A stretch of DNA of 12,847 nt from JBFFSQ01 sp041572275 (GTDB taxonomy: Bacteria; Pseudomonadota; Gammaproteobacteria; SZUA-229), in NCBI GenBank assembly GCA_041572275.1, contig JBFFSQ010000076.1, positions 1-12,847 on the forward strand, read 5' to 3'. Positions 1 through 6,872 of the stretch are shown here, one piece after another; positions within the stretch are counted from its first letter, which is position 1, and each line of letters starts with the position of its first letter. Both the position numbers and the translations under genes were made by a program. The notes under the pieces were generated by a model. The model searched no databases, was not told where the DNA came from, and was given only the letters and a program-made list of their open reading frames with translations.

Positions 1-491
1 TCAATAGACTTAATTGCAATTGCATTTACAGGACATATAGATACACATTCACCACAGCCGCTACAGTCAGCTGTATTCAATTCCAATAAGGCTGAACCAC
101 CCACCACCAGTTTGAATTTAATCGAGCGGGTTTCACAAACATCACCGCAGGACCGGCAAACTACACCGCGTTCAGATAAACAGTTATCTTGAACATGTGC
201 TACATATGGCCAGGGTGTTTCATGGTTCGACTGATTCAGATTCAAAGCCTGGGTCGGGCAGATTACGACACAGGCCTGACAGAAATCACAACCACCTTTA
301 GAAAAATTGATTTCAGGAAATCCAGCTCCGCCGCGATACAGGATATTGCTCGGGCAGGCCTTGATACATCGATCACAACGGTCACAGGTATCAACAAACA
401 CATCCTCAGCTATGGCCCAGGGTGGCCGTAACGCGGCCTCACCTTTGAAATCACCACGTAAGAACTGCATTCGATTTAAGCGTGTAGCCAT
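1..491 (-). CDS. napF: NapF-type ferredoxin, partial (3' end beyond left edge)
   Basis: An open frame of 163 codons runs on the minus strand from the ATG at 491 off the left edge without a stop. It carries three canonical [4Fe-4S] ferredoxin motifs, CxxCxxCxxxCP: Cys36/39/42/46, Cys68/71/74/78 and Cys143/146/149/153. A fourth cysteine group (104, 112, 115, 119) lies between the second and third, an arrangement also found in NapF of E. coli. The N-terminus has no Tat or Sec signal and contains the RPPW motif (22-25) typical of NapF. NapF is a cytoplasmic iron-sulfur accessory protein thought to help mature NapA, the periplasmic nitrate reductase. A GGCAGGA ribosome-binding site ends six bases before the ATG. 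E. coli NapF is about 164 residues, so only a few codons are probably missing. The rest of a nap operon is expected to the left but is not visible. Confidence 0.88.
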   Translation of the reverse strand, partial: MATRLNRMQFLRGDFKGEAALRPPWAIAEDVFVDTCDRCDRCIKACPSNILYRGGAGFPEINFSKGGCDFCQACVVICPTQALNLNQSNHETPWPYVAHVQDNCLSERGVVCRSCGDVCETRSIKFKLVVGGSALLELNTADCSGCGECVSICPVNAIAIKSI

Positions 492-528
492 CAATTCCTG
501 CCAAAAACGACACCATTGCCGCCTGTAG

Positions 529-572
529 ATTTAAGCATCATTACCCGTGTCAGGCATTTGACCTTCGTCAAA
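529..572 (-). promoter_or_regulatory. FNR/Dnr-type box and -10 for napF
   Basis: A perfect dyad TTTGAC-N4-GTCAAA lies at 557-572 and matches the FNR/Anr/Dnr class (TTGAT-N4-ATCAA) except for the inner base of each half-site. On the minus strand a TTAAAT hexamer at 534-529 fits a -10 (4 of 6). A start of transcription near 522-523 would place the box at about -42, the usual class II activator position, with a leader of about 31 bases before the napF ATG. The sequence and spacing are seen directly. Oxygen or nitrogen-oxide control of napF is inferred from them and from known nap regulation. Confidence 0.6.
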
Positions 573-642
573 AGCGCCAGGTAAAAGTCTCCAAGCACCT
601 TGCAGACCCGACACTATAGGTTTTTATTGTTATTAATCCAGG

Positions 643-689
643 TGCCTATATGTAGAGCTCTTTATTAATAGAGTTTGCACATACAGGCA
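643..689 (-). repeat. Imperfect inverted repeat / potential hairpin
   Basis: Arms TGCCTATATGT (643-653) and ACATACAGGCA (679-689) pair over 11 bases. The single difference is a G-U wobble in minus-strand RNA but an A-C mismatch in plus-strand RNA. A second short dyad (CTCT/AGAG) sits inside the loop around an AT-rich core. The wobble favours a structured minus-strand transcript, lying 120-170 bases upstream of the inferred napF start. Function is unknown. Confidence 0.4.
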
Positions 690-734
690 ATGATCAAGAA
701 TGGTCCTGAATCGGAAAAGACGCAACATCAAAAC

Positions 735-798
735 TTGAGATTAATCAACTTGAGCACAGCAGAAAAAAACTTAATCATACATTGTTGATCAGAAACAA
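735..798. promoter_or_regulatory. Two degenerate FNR-like dyads
   Basis: TTGAG-ATTA-ATCAA at 735-748 and TTGAT-CAGA-AACAA at 785-798 each differ from the FNR/Anr consensus (TTGAT-N4-ATCAA) at one defined base. Their centres are 50 bases apart. They could be upstream sites for napF or chance matches in AT-rich DNA. No clear -10 lies at the right distance from either one. The octamer AACTTGAG also occurs twice here (732-739 and 747-754). Confidence 0.25.
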
Positions 799-817
799 AT
801 TAAATTTATAAATTTGT
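795..817. repeat. AT-rich palindrome
   Basis: ACAAATT (795-801) and AATTTGT (811-817) form an inverted repeat. An overlapping perfect 14-base palindrome, AAATTTATAAATTT, lies at 802-815. The decamer ATAAATTTGT at 808-817 recurs at 893-902. It may be a protein-binding site, possibly for a nucleoid-type protein, but no function can be assigned. Confidence 0.35.
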
Positions 818-854
818 AACAGGCTTGCGGTCGACAGAGACCAGACATTAAGAA

Positions 855-907
855 TCATCACAAACAGAGTTAGTTTATGCTGAATTAATAATATAAATTT
901 GTGATGA
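855..907. repeat. 10-bp inverted repeat with 33-base loop
   Basis: TCATCACAAA (855-864) and TTTGTGATGA (898-907) are exact reverse complements. They lie just downstream of the ccm terminator when read on the minus strand. There is no T-tract, so it is not an obvious terminator. Confidence 0.4.
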
Positions 908-931
908 ACAATTACCAGACAAAGTGTATGA

Positions 932-960
932 AACAAGGACGCACGAGTGGCGTCCTTGTT
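932..960 (-). terminator. Probable terminator of the ccm operon
   Basis: The perfect 11-bp stem AACAAGGACGC (932-942) / GCGTCCTTGTT (950-960) with a 7-base loop lies 13 bases past the ccmI stop. On the minus strand the 3' arm ends in TTGTTTC, so the U-tract is short and broken. The placement supports termination of ccm transcripts. Confidence 0.68.
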
Positions 961-973
961 ATGAAGATAAAGG

Positions 974-2242
974 CTATTTAATCTGATTAATGACGATATT
1001 TATTGTCTGTTTAGTATTCACATCAACAGAACTGACTTCACCAAATAAATCACCGGGTTGCATACCCGCCTGTCCCGATTTTGAAATAATGGCTGCCACC
1101 TTAACCGTTTCAAATTTGGATAATTTCATGTCAGGCATCATCGCCATCGCGTCGTTCAACACAACGTCGACCGGCAGCGAGCCCGCCTGCTGCCTGACAG
1201 CGGCCAGTGGCATCGGTGGCCCCTGCATGGCCTTGGCGAAAATAAATAAAGTATCGTTTACTGAGACTTTTTCATAAAGAGCCTCATCAAGACTCACATT
1301 GACCTTAATACCAACATCATTATCCGCCAATGGTTGAGCCACAGGAGCTGGTGCCGCTGATTTAACTGCTGCAACTTCAGCAGGTGTCATATTGCTTTCG
1401 ACATTGCTGATCATGCTGCGCAGCTGTGTCTGGCCTTCGATATTATTATTTAACAAAGGGTACAACTTGTACCAATGTGTCAGTGCCTGTTTAAAGTCCC
1501 CAGTCTCGGATGCAGCCATTCCTGCCATCCACAGTCCTTGCATATTATCTGGCTGGATGGATAACGCCTGGTTAATCACTGTATAAGCCTTACCGCTCAA
1601 ACGACGCCCTTCGCTCATGGCAAGCGCATCTGCATAGCTGAGCAATAAGTCTGCATTCCCCGGAAACAGCTCAACAGACCTTTTATAAGCAGCCACGGCT
1701 TCATTATATCGCTGCACCGCCATATACGAACGTCCTAGCATATACCAGCCCTCAGCATTATCAGGCTCCTGTTCCAGGCGAGCGGATAATTGCTCGATTG
1801 CTTGTTCGATACTCATGGATTGATCGTGACCAGACGATTCAGCCGCCTGCTGCGCGGCGATCTTACCGGTAATGGCATCAAACTCGCCGAGCTGGGCATA
1901 GGTTAAAATCGCAAGGAAAGGCACCAGTACGAGTAAAATTATGGCAAGGCCTTTTGAGTTCTGAGCAGGCTCCGTCTCAGTGCCAGCAATCGTCTGACTG
2001 GTCACTGAAAGATCAGCGGCCAGAGTGTTCTCCAGATCCGCACGCACCTGCTCATATTCCTGAGCCTCAATTGTCCCCGCTTCCAGGTCCTGCTTAAGCT
2101 CTTTCAGTCGCTGACGAGCGATCAGTATATTCTGTTGATCAAATGTATCGGCTTCCAGTGTGTTTTTTCGAAACAACGCGGGTACAAAAAATGCCAGTGC
2201 CAATAAAATTAATGCAATAACGGTGGTAACAAATGCCAACAT
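974..2242 (-). CDS. ccmI: Cytochrome c maturation protein CcmI
   Basis: This 422-residue protein has the classical CcmI layout. A first membrane helix (about 3-23) is followed by a charged cytoplasmic loop that may form a coiled coil (about 35-78). A second helix (about 98-118), a TPR region (about 145-265; for example the GWYMLGRSYMAVQRYNEA stretch) and a periplasmic C-terminal domain (about 310-422) follow. In System I, CcmI binds the C-terminus of apocytochrome c and hands it to the CcmF/CcmH haem lyase complex. Here CcmI is separate from the thioredoxin-like CcmH, unlike the fused E. coli CcmH. It is the last gene of the operon, 105 bases after ccmH, the widest gap but one in the operon. 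A GAGAATG purine stretch precedes the ATG, and a terminator follows the stop. Confidence 0.92.
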   Translation of the reverse strand: MLAFVTTVIALILLALAFFVPALFRKNTLEADTFDQQNILIARQRLKELKQDLEAGTIEAQEYEQVRADLENTLAADLSVTSQTIAGTETEPAQNSKGLAIILLVLVPFLAILTYAQLGEFDAITGKIAAQQAAESSGHDQSMSIEQAIEQLSARLEQEPDNAEGWYMLGRSYMAVQRYNEAVAAYKRSVELFPGNADLLLSYADALAMSEGRRLSGKAYTVINQALSIQPDNMQGLWMAGMAASETGDFKQALTHWYKLYPLLNNNIEGQTQLRSMISNVESNMTPAEVAAVKSAAPAPVAQPLADNDVGIKVNVSLDEALYEKVSVNDTLFIFAKAMQGPPMPLAAVRQQAGSLPVDVVLNDAMAMMPDMKLSKFETVKVAAIISKSGQAGMQPGDLFGEVSSVDVNTKQTINIVINQIK

Positions 2243-2347
2243 AATTCATTCTCAAAAATATTCTGCTACAGCCACTCTGCCTTTCACCCATGATTGATGC
2301 ATGTGGTGGCAGCGTTGAATCACTGTGAACGGTTAGTATCTACAGAC

Positions 2348-2836
2348 TTAGTCATCCAGCAGGCTGTGGGCTTTTTGCTGGTCCTGTTCGGTGACGGTTG
2401 CTGTGGGTAGTTGCTTTTGTCGACGACTAAACATGACCAGCACAATGACAGCAATCAGGAAAATAACCACGGGGCCAAACCATAGAAAAAAGGTAGTCGC
2501 TTTCAAAGGTGGACGATACATCACAAAGTCCCCATAGCGGGTCACCATGTACTCGACCACTTCTTCACGACTGGCGCCTTTTTCTAGCAATTCATAGGTT
2601 TGTTGACGTAAATCCTGTGCCAGTTCGGCATTCGAATCAGCCAGATTCTGATTCTGACAGACCAGACAGCGTAACTCCTGGATCAGGACTTTGTAGTCCT
2701 CTTCCATTTGCTCATCAGAAAATTCGATGCTCTCGATTTTGGCCTGCGCTGGTGCTGTTAAGGCCGATAACATTATACCTATCAACGCCAACCAGCCTAA
2801 ATGCCAGACTGAAAACCTGTTTCTCACGACTGTCAC
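2348..2836 (-). CDS. ccmH: Cytochrome c maturation protein CcmH (short form)
   Basis: This 162-residue protein has a signal peptide (about 1-32, AQA cleavage site), a three-helix periplasmic redox domain and a membrane helix (about 116-136) with a basic cytoplasmic tail. The family signature LRCLVCQNQ spans 55-63, with the redox cysteines Cys57 and Cys60. CcmH keeps the CxxCH cysteines of apocytochrome c reduced and forms the haem lyase with CcmF and CcmI. The start is a GTG at 2836 that overlaps the TGA of ccmG by four bases (GTGA), which points to translational coupling. An alternative in-frame GTG lies three codons later. Confidence 0.93.
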   Translation of the reverse strand: MTVVRNRFSVWHLGWLALIGIMLSALTAPAQAKIESIEFSDEQMEEDYKVLIQELRCLVCQNQNLADSNAELAQDLRQQTYELLEKGASREEVVEYMVTRYGDFVMYRPPLKATTFFLWFGPVVIFLIAVIVLVMFSRRQKQLPTATVTEQDQQKAHSLLDD

Positions 2837-3363
2837 CCCTGCTCTCCCTGTAATTTTTTCACCAAAGGCAGTATGGTTTCCTGAATAACTTGAGGGTAGA
2901 CAGGTCCGATATGTTTATGACGGATAATCCCTTTTTTATCGATGATAAAAGTTTCAGGCGCACCATATACACCCCAGTCGATACCAACACGGCCGTCCTT
3001 ATCAACAGCATTCACCACATACGGATTACCCAATTGCTGCAACCAGCGCTGGGCCATCTCATTTTCATCCTTGTAGTTCAGACCCACAATCGGAACCGCC
3101 CCCATTTTTGACAGCGCCACCAGGGTTTCATGCTCAGCACGGCAGGCATTACACCAGGTCGCCCATATATTGAACAACCACACCTGCCCTAGCATATCTT
3201 TAGGTGATAGCGTTTTATCCGCTTCACCCAGTACCGGCAGGTTAAAGTCTGGTGCTGGTTTATCAATAAACGGAGAGGGCACTTCCCGCGGATCCAAGGT
3301 TAAGCCAATGCCCAACAGGATGATCAACAAAATAAAGCCCATGGGTACTATAAACCGTGACAT
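2833..3363 (-). CDS. ccmG: Thiol:disulfide interchange protein CcmG (DsbE)
   Basis: This 176-residue membrane-anchored periplasmic thioredoxin has an N-terminal uncleaved helix (about 5-22) followed by a TlpA/ResA-type fold. The active site WATWCNAC (67-74) has Cys71 and Cys74, and the GVYGAPET segment (131-138) supplies the cis-proline (Pro136) expected opposite the active site. CcmG passes reducing power, usually from a DsbD-type protein, to CcmH or to apocytochrome c. The usual E. coli active site is WCPTC; the NA dipeptide here is a tolerated variation. The gene starts in a TAATG junction with ccmF (one-base overlap) and overlaps ccmH by four bases. Confidence 0.93.
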   Translation of the reverse strand: MSRFIVPMGFILLIILLGIGLTLDPREVPSPFIDKPAPDFNLPVLGEADKTLSPKDMLGQVWLFNIWATWCNACRAEHETLVALSKMGAVPIVGLNYKDENEMAQRWLQQLGNPYVVNAVDKDGRVGIDWGVYGAPETFIIDKKGIIRHKHIGPVYPQVIQETILPLVKKLQGEQG

Positions 3364-5339
3364 TAGGCAGCTCCTGCAGTGGCAACACGACTTGCCTGTT
3401 CTGATTTAATGGCCATTCGGTAGCGTCTGTCAGTCGCTGCAAGCAGTCCACCCAACCCCATAAACAGCGCACCTAACCAGATCCAGCGTATAAAAGGCTT
3501 GTGATATAAACGTACACTCCAGGCTCCTTGATCATCCAGCGGCTCACCCAGCGATACATAAAGGTCTCGCCATAAACCTGGATCTATACCAGCTTCTGTC
3601 ATCGGCATGCCACCGGCATTGTACAGGCGCTTCTGGGTATGTAACTGTGCCACTATGCTGTCGCCTTTGCTGACCACAAAATCGCCCTGTGTAGCTTTAA
3701 AATTTGGTCCAGTCTGTTGCGAAACAGATTTAAACTGGAACTCATAACCGGCCATGCTATAGGTTTGGCCTTCGACCAAACGCACATCTTTTTCCTGGCT
3801 GTACATACTGGTCAAGGTGACACCGATGATAAAGACCGCCACACCAAGGTGAGCCAAGGTCATACCGTAAAAACCACGGGGAACGGAAGTCAAAGCAGCC
3901 CATTTTTTCTGTTTGGCAGACACGCGATCAAATAGCGATTGCAGACTGGTGAATGTAATCCAGACCGCCAGGGTTACCCCCACAATGGCACCAAAACGCA
4001 ATTCAGGTAAAAAGATAACAGGAAGTGTGATACCCAATATGAGACTAACAATCAGGGCAGCAACCAGCTTTTGAGCTATCCTCGATAAGGAATCCTGCTT
4101 CCAGCGCACCATAGCTACAACACCCACCAAAACCGCTATAGGAATGGTCAGCGGCACAAACACCGTATTAAAGTAAGGAGGCCCCACTGAGATTTTACCC
4201 AGATTCAGGGCATCCAGTAACAGTGGGTACAAGGTCCCTAATAAAACTGAAGATGCCGTGGTTACCAGTAGAACATTATTAATCAATATCCCGCCTTCAC
4301 GAGACATCATATTCACTTTGGTTGTGCTTCGAATATCGGGTGCTCGCCACGAATAGAGGAATAATGAACCACCTACAACAATGCCGAGGAAAATCAGAAT
4401 AAACACACCGCGCGCAGGGTCTGTGGCAAAGGCATGCACAGAAGTCAGCACACCTGAACGCACCAGGAATGTACCCAGCAAGCTTAATGAGAAGGCAAAT
4501 ACGGCCAGTAGGACTGTCCAGGCTTTAAACACACCACGTTTTTCAGTCGCCGCCAGCGAATGAATCAGCGCCGTACCTACCAGCCAAGGCATAAAGGATG
4601 CGTTTTCAACAGGATCCCAGAACCACCAGCCGCCCCAGCCCAATTCGTAATAAGCCCACCAACTACCTAAGGCGATACCCAGAGTCAAAAACATCCAGGC
4701 AATATTGGTCCAGGGGCGTGACCATTTTGCCCAGGCTGAATCGAGTCGACCACCTAGCATGGCCGCGATGGCAAATGCAAAGGCGACCGAGAAACCTACA
4801 TACCCCATATACAACATTGGAGGATGGATAATTAAGCCGGGATCCTGCAACAATGGATTCAAACTACGGCCTTCCATTGGCGCTGGAAACATACGTTCAA
4901 ACGGGTTAGACGTCAGCAATAAAAATAGCAGGAAACCAATGCTCACCAGCCCCATCACTGCCAGCACACGGGCACGCATGATTTGTGGCATGGTACGACT
5001 GAATATACTCACCGCAGCTGTCCAAAGTGCCAGCAACCAGGCCCATAACAGTAGTGAGCCTTCATGACCGCCCCAAACAGCCGATATGCGATAGATTAAT
5101 GGTAATTCAGTATTTGACTGACGGGCGACATAGGACACCGAAAAATCATTTTGAATAAACACCCAGGTTAAACAGATAAAACTGATGGTGATAAACAGTG
5201 CCTGACCTAATGCCGCCGGTTGAGCCACTGCCACCCAGGCAGGCTGGCGCCTATGGGCCCCAACCAGAGGAATAACGCCTTGAATCAACGCCAGAAACAG
5301 CGCCAGTATCAGCGCAAAATGCCCTACTTCTGCAATCAT
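3363..5339 (-). CDS. ccmF: Haem lyase subunit CcmF
   Basis: This 658-residue polytopic inner-membrane protein is close to the E. coli length of about 647. It shows the haem-handling tryptophan-rich signature WGGWWFWDPVENAS (235-248), the WGGHEGSLLLW loop (90-100) and the IHPPMLYMGYVG segment (171-182). Histidines at 172, 260, 302 and 497 correspond to the four conserved haem-ligand positions of the family. CcmF contains a structural haem b and attaches haem delivered by holo-CcmE to apocytochrome c. The ATG overlaps the TGA of ccmE by four bases (ATGA), and the TAA overlaps the ccmG ATG by one base, so this is a tightly coupled ccmEFGH block. No truncation or missing motif is seen. Confidence 0.96.
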   Translation of the reverse strand: MIAEVGHFALILALFLALIQGVIPLVGAHRRQPAWVAVAQPAALGQALFITISFICLTWVFIQNDFSVSYVARQSNTELPLIYRISAVWGGHEGSLLLWAWLLALWTAAVSIFSRTMPQIMRARVLAVMGLVSIGFLLFLLLTSNPFERMFPAPMEGRSLNPLLQDPGLIIHPPMLYMGYVGFSVAFAFAIAAMLGGRLDSAWAKWSRPWTNIAWMFLTLGIALGSWWAYYELGWGGWWFWDPVENASFMPWLVGTALIHSLAATEKRGVFKAWTVLLAVFAFSLSLLGTFLVRSGVLTSVHAFATDPARGVFILIFLGIVVGGSLFLYSWRAPDIRSTTKVNMMSREGGILINNVLLVTTASSVLLGTLYPLLLDALNLGKISVGPPYFNTVFVPLTIPIAVLVGVVAMVRWKQDSLSRIAQKLVAALIVSLILGITLPVIFLPELRFGAIVGVTLAVWITFTSLQSLFDRVSAKQKKWAALTSVPRGFYGMTLAHLGVAVFIIGVTLTSMYSQEKDVRLVEGQTYSMAGYEFQFKSVSQQTGPNFKATQGDFVVSKGDSIVAQLHTQKRLYNAGGMPMTEAGIDPGLWRDLYVSLGEPLDDQGAWSVRLYHKPFIRWIWLGALFMGLGGLLAATDRRYRMAIKSEQASRVATAGAA

Positions 5340-5785
5340 TTAAGTTCCTTTCCATTGTGCTCGGTAATACCGGCCTCTTTCAGAGTATCGGCGACTTCTG
5401 GTGGCATATAGTTTTCATCATGCTTTGCCAGCACCTCGTCAGCGATAAATAGATCATTCTGCATTTTACCGGTCGCGACTATACCCTGACCTTCACGAAA
5501 TAAATCGGGCAGGATGCCTTCGTACTGAACAGTAATAGAGTCAGCTGTATCCGTCAGATCAAAAGTAATCTTCAAACTGGCCGGGTCACGTACCACGCTG
5601 CCATCGACGACCAGACCACCCAAACGGAAACTGTGATCAGCCGGTGCCTCACCCGCTTTCACCTGTTTAGGTCCATAAAAATGATTAATATTTTCATTCA
5701 ATGCCAACAAAGCAAAGGTAATGGCAACACCAACACCTAAGATAAGGACGGCAACCAGGGTCATTCGTTTCTGACGGGGATTCAT
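5336..5785 (-). CDS. ccmE: Haem chaperone CcmE
   Basis: This 149-residue protein has an N-terminal membrane anchor (about 9-29) and a periplasmic OB-fold domain. The haem-binding motif LAKHDENYMPPE (119-130) is present, with His122 for the covalent haem bond and Tyr126 as the typical axial ligand, followed by a flexible polar tail. CcmE receives haem from CcmC under control of the CcmAB ATPase and delivers it to CcmF. The gene starts 109 bases after the ccmD stop, the widest gap in the operon, which could hold a weak internal promoter. It overlaps ccmF by four bases. Confidence 0.95.
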   Translation of the reverse strand: MNPRQKRMTLVAVLILGVGVAITFALLALNENINHFYGPKQVKAGEAPADHSFRLGGLVVDGSVVRDPASLKITFDLTDTADSITVQYEGILPDLFREGQGIVATGKMQNDLFIADEVLAKHDENYMPPEVADTLKEAGITEHNGKELK

Positions 5786-5815
5786 AGCTAATCTCTACTT
5801 AAATATCTCAATATG

Positions 5816-5844
5816 TATACAATACGGGCCGATTAATGTGACAA
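5816..5844 (-). promoter_or_regulatory. Possible internal promoter before ccmE
   Basis: On the minus strand a TTGTCA (5844-5839) and a TGTATA (5821-5816) are separated by 17 bases. A transcript would start about 25 bases before the ccmE ATG. The -35 is one base from consensus but the -10 matches only three of six, so this may be chance in an AT-rich gap. Confidence 0.22.
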
Positions 5845-5894
5845 ACACTTCTGGCAAAAGTTTAAAATATCCTTATATACAGGTCCTGTTGGCA

Positions 5895-6074
5895 TTAATT
5901 CCCGTTATCCAGCTTCTCCTGCTGGCGATATTTCATGCGTAATTCTTTTAATATCTGTTTCTTAGCGATCATCGGGCCAAAAAAGATGGCCAGAAGAACC
6001 ACCAGCGCCAGACCATAGGACATCCATACGTAAAACGCATAGCCACCCATATGAAAAAACTCACTTAGCGTCAT
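5895..6074 (-). CDS. ccmD: Haem exporter accessory protein CcmD
   Basis: This 59-residue small membrane protein lies between ccmC and ccmE, where ccmD is expected. The start at 6074 lies inside ccmC (14-base overlap). It was chosen because it adds the residues SEFFHMGGYAF (4-14), which match the conserved N-terminal CcmD signature, and because GAGGTGG lies at a ribosome-binding distance. The next in-frame ATG (codon 9, 6050) would cut through this signature. A single membrane helix (about 12-34) is followed by a basic, helical C-terminal tail (KKQILKELRMKYRQQ, 38-52). CcmD holds the CcmABC complex to holo-CcmE and is needed for release of haem-loaded CcmE. It is easily missed because of its length. 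Confidence 0.9.
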   Translation of the reverse strand: MTLSEFFHMGGYAFYVWMSYGLALVVLLAIFFGPMIAKKQILKELRMKYRQQEKLDNGN

Positions 6075-6810
6075 TTTCGACCACCTCTTTCACCCAACGG
6101 CTATTCTGTTCACGTTTCAACACTTCACCCCGTGCCCGCATCAAAAGCGAAGTGGCATAAAATAATTTGAATGCCACCGCCATCATCAATAGCGGAATCA
6201 ACATGCTCAGATGTATAGAAGGCTTATCAAACTTGGTTACGGTAGGTCCCTGATGCAAAGTACTCCACCATTCCACTGAATAATGAATAATCGGAATGTT
6301 CACCACACCCACCAACGCCAGTACTGCACCGGCACGTGCCGCATTACGAGGGTCTTCGATAGACGCTTGCAGCGCAATGAAGCCTAAATACAGGAACAGC
6401 AGGATTAATTCTGAAGTGAGTCGAGCATCCCAGACCCACCAGGCACCCCACATAGGCTTACCCCAGAGGGCTCCGGTGGCCAGTGCCAAAAAGGTAAAGG
6501 CTGCGCCAATCGGCGCACTGCTGTATGCCACGATATCAGCCAGTTTGATACGCCAGATCAGGCCAATTGCACCTGCACTGGCCATCACCATATAAATAAA
6601 CATCGACATCCAGGCGCTGGGCACATGAATAAACATGATGCGATAACTTTCACCCTGCTGGTAATCCGGTGGCGCATCAATCAAGCCGTAGTAAAGCCCC
6701 GTCAATGTCAATATCAGACATGACCAGCCCAACCAGGGAATCAGGCGTCCGGCCATAAAATAGAAATTACGCGGTGAGGAGAATTTATGAACGATTGCAG
6801 GTAATTTCAT
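6061..6810 (-). CDS. ccmC: Haem transfer protein CcmC
   Basis: This 249-residue protein has six predicted membrane helices. It carries the haem-handling tryptophan motif WGAWWVWD (121-128) and the two conserved periplasmic histidines, His62 in IHVPSAW and His186 in STLHQG. CcmC presents haem to CcmE and is essential for the covalent haem-CcmE bond. The N-terminal PWLGWSCLILTL segment and overall length match the family (E. coli about 245). The gene begins 62 bases after the ccmB stop with only a weak purine-rich site, and overlaps the ccmD start at its 3' end. Confidence 0.95.
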   Translation of the reverse strand: MKLPAIVHKFSSPRNFYFMAGRLIPWLGWSCLILTLTGLYYGLIDAPPDYQQGESYRIMFIHVPSAWMSMFIYMVMASAGAIGLIWRIKLADIVAYSSAPIGAAFTFLALATGALWGKPMWGAWWVWDARLTSELILLFLYLGFIALQASIEDPRNAARAGAVLALVGVVNIPIIHYSVEWWSTLHQGPTVTKFDKPSIHLSMLIPLLMMAVAFKLFYATSLLMRARGEVLKREQNSRWVKEVVENDAK

Positions 6811-6872
6811 GCTGTTTCTTTATTAATCACTCTAAGTACTATTAATGGGCTCTAGGATGTATCGCCTGAATA

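Larger units (their letters stand above)
492..973. other. Gene-free spacer between ccmI and napF
   Basis: This 482-base AT-rich spacer contains no convincing coding region. Only open frames of about 30 codons without good ribosome-binding sites are present on either strand. It holds the napF promoter and FNR-type box, an imperfect long hairpin (643-689), two one-mismatch FNR-like sites (735-748 and 785-798), an AT-rich palindrome (795-817), a wide inverted repeat (855-907) and the ccm terminator (932-960). Confidence 0.6.

Noticed and set aside
690..788. 32-codon plus-strand frame, and a similar 31-codon minus-strand frame starting at 728
   Set aside because: Both are very short, lack a good ribosome-binding site and sit in AT-rich spacer; nothing suggests translation.
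2243..2347. Possible small gene or RNA element between ccmH and ccmI
   Set aside because: Only a 16-codon frame and short imperfect dyads are present; nothing distinguishes it from ordinary spacer.
2509..2853. 114-codon plus-strand open frame opposite ccmH
   Set aside because: It lies antisense to ccmH, whose LRCLVCQNQ motif and coupling to ccmG are clear; the antisense product shows no motif.
2833..3363. Unusual CcmG active site WCNAC as a sign of altered function
   Set aside because: Both redox cysteines and the cis-proline loop are intact, and the middle dipeptide varies widely among CcmG/TlpA proteins.
4598..5067. Overlapping plus-strand open frames opposite ccmF
   Set aside because: They are antisense to the tryptophan-rich core of ccmF, show no plausible protein features and are best explained as mirror frames.
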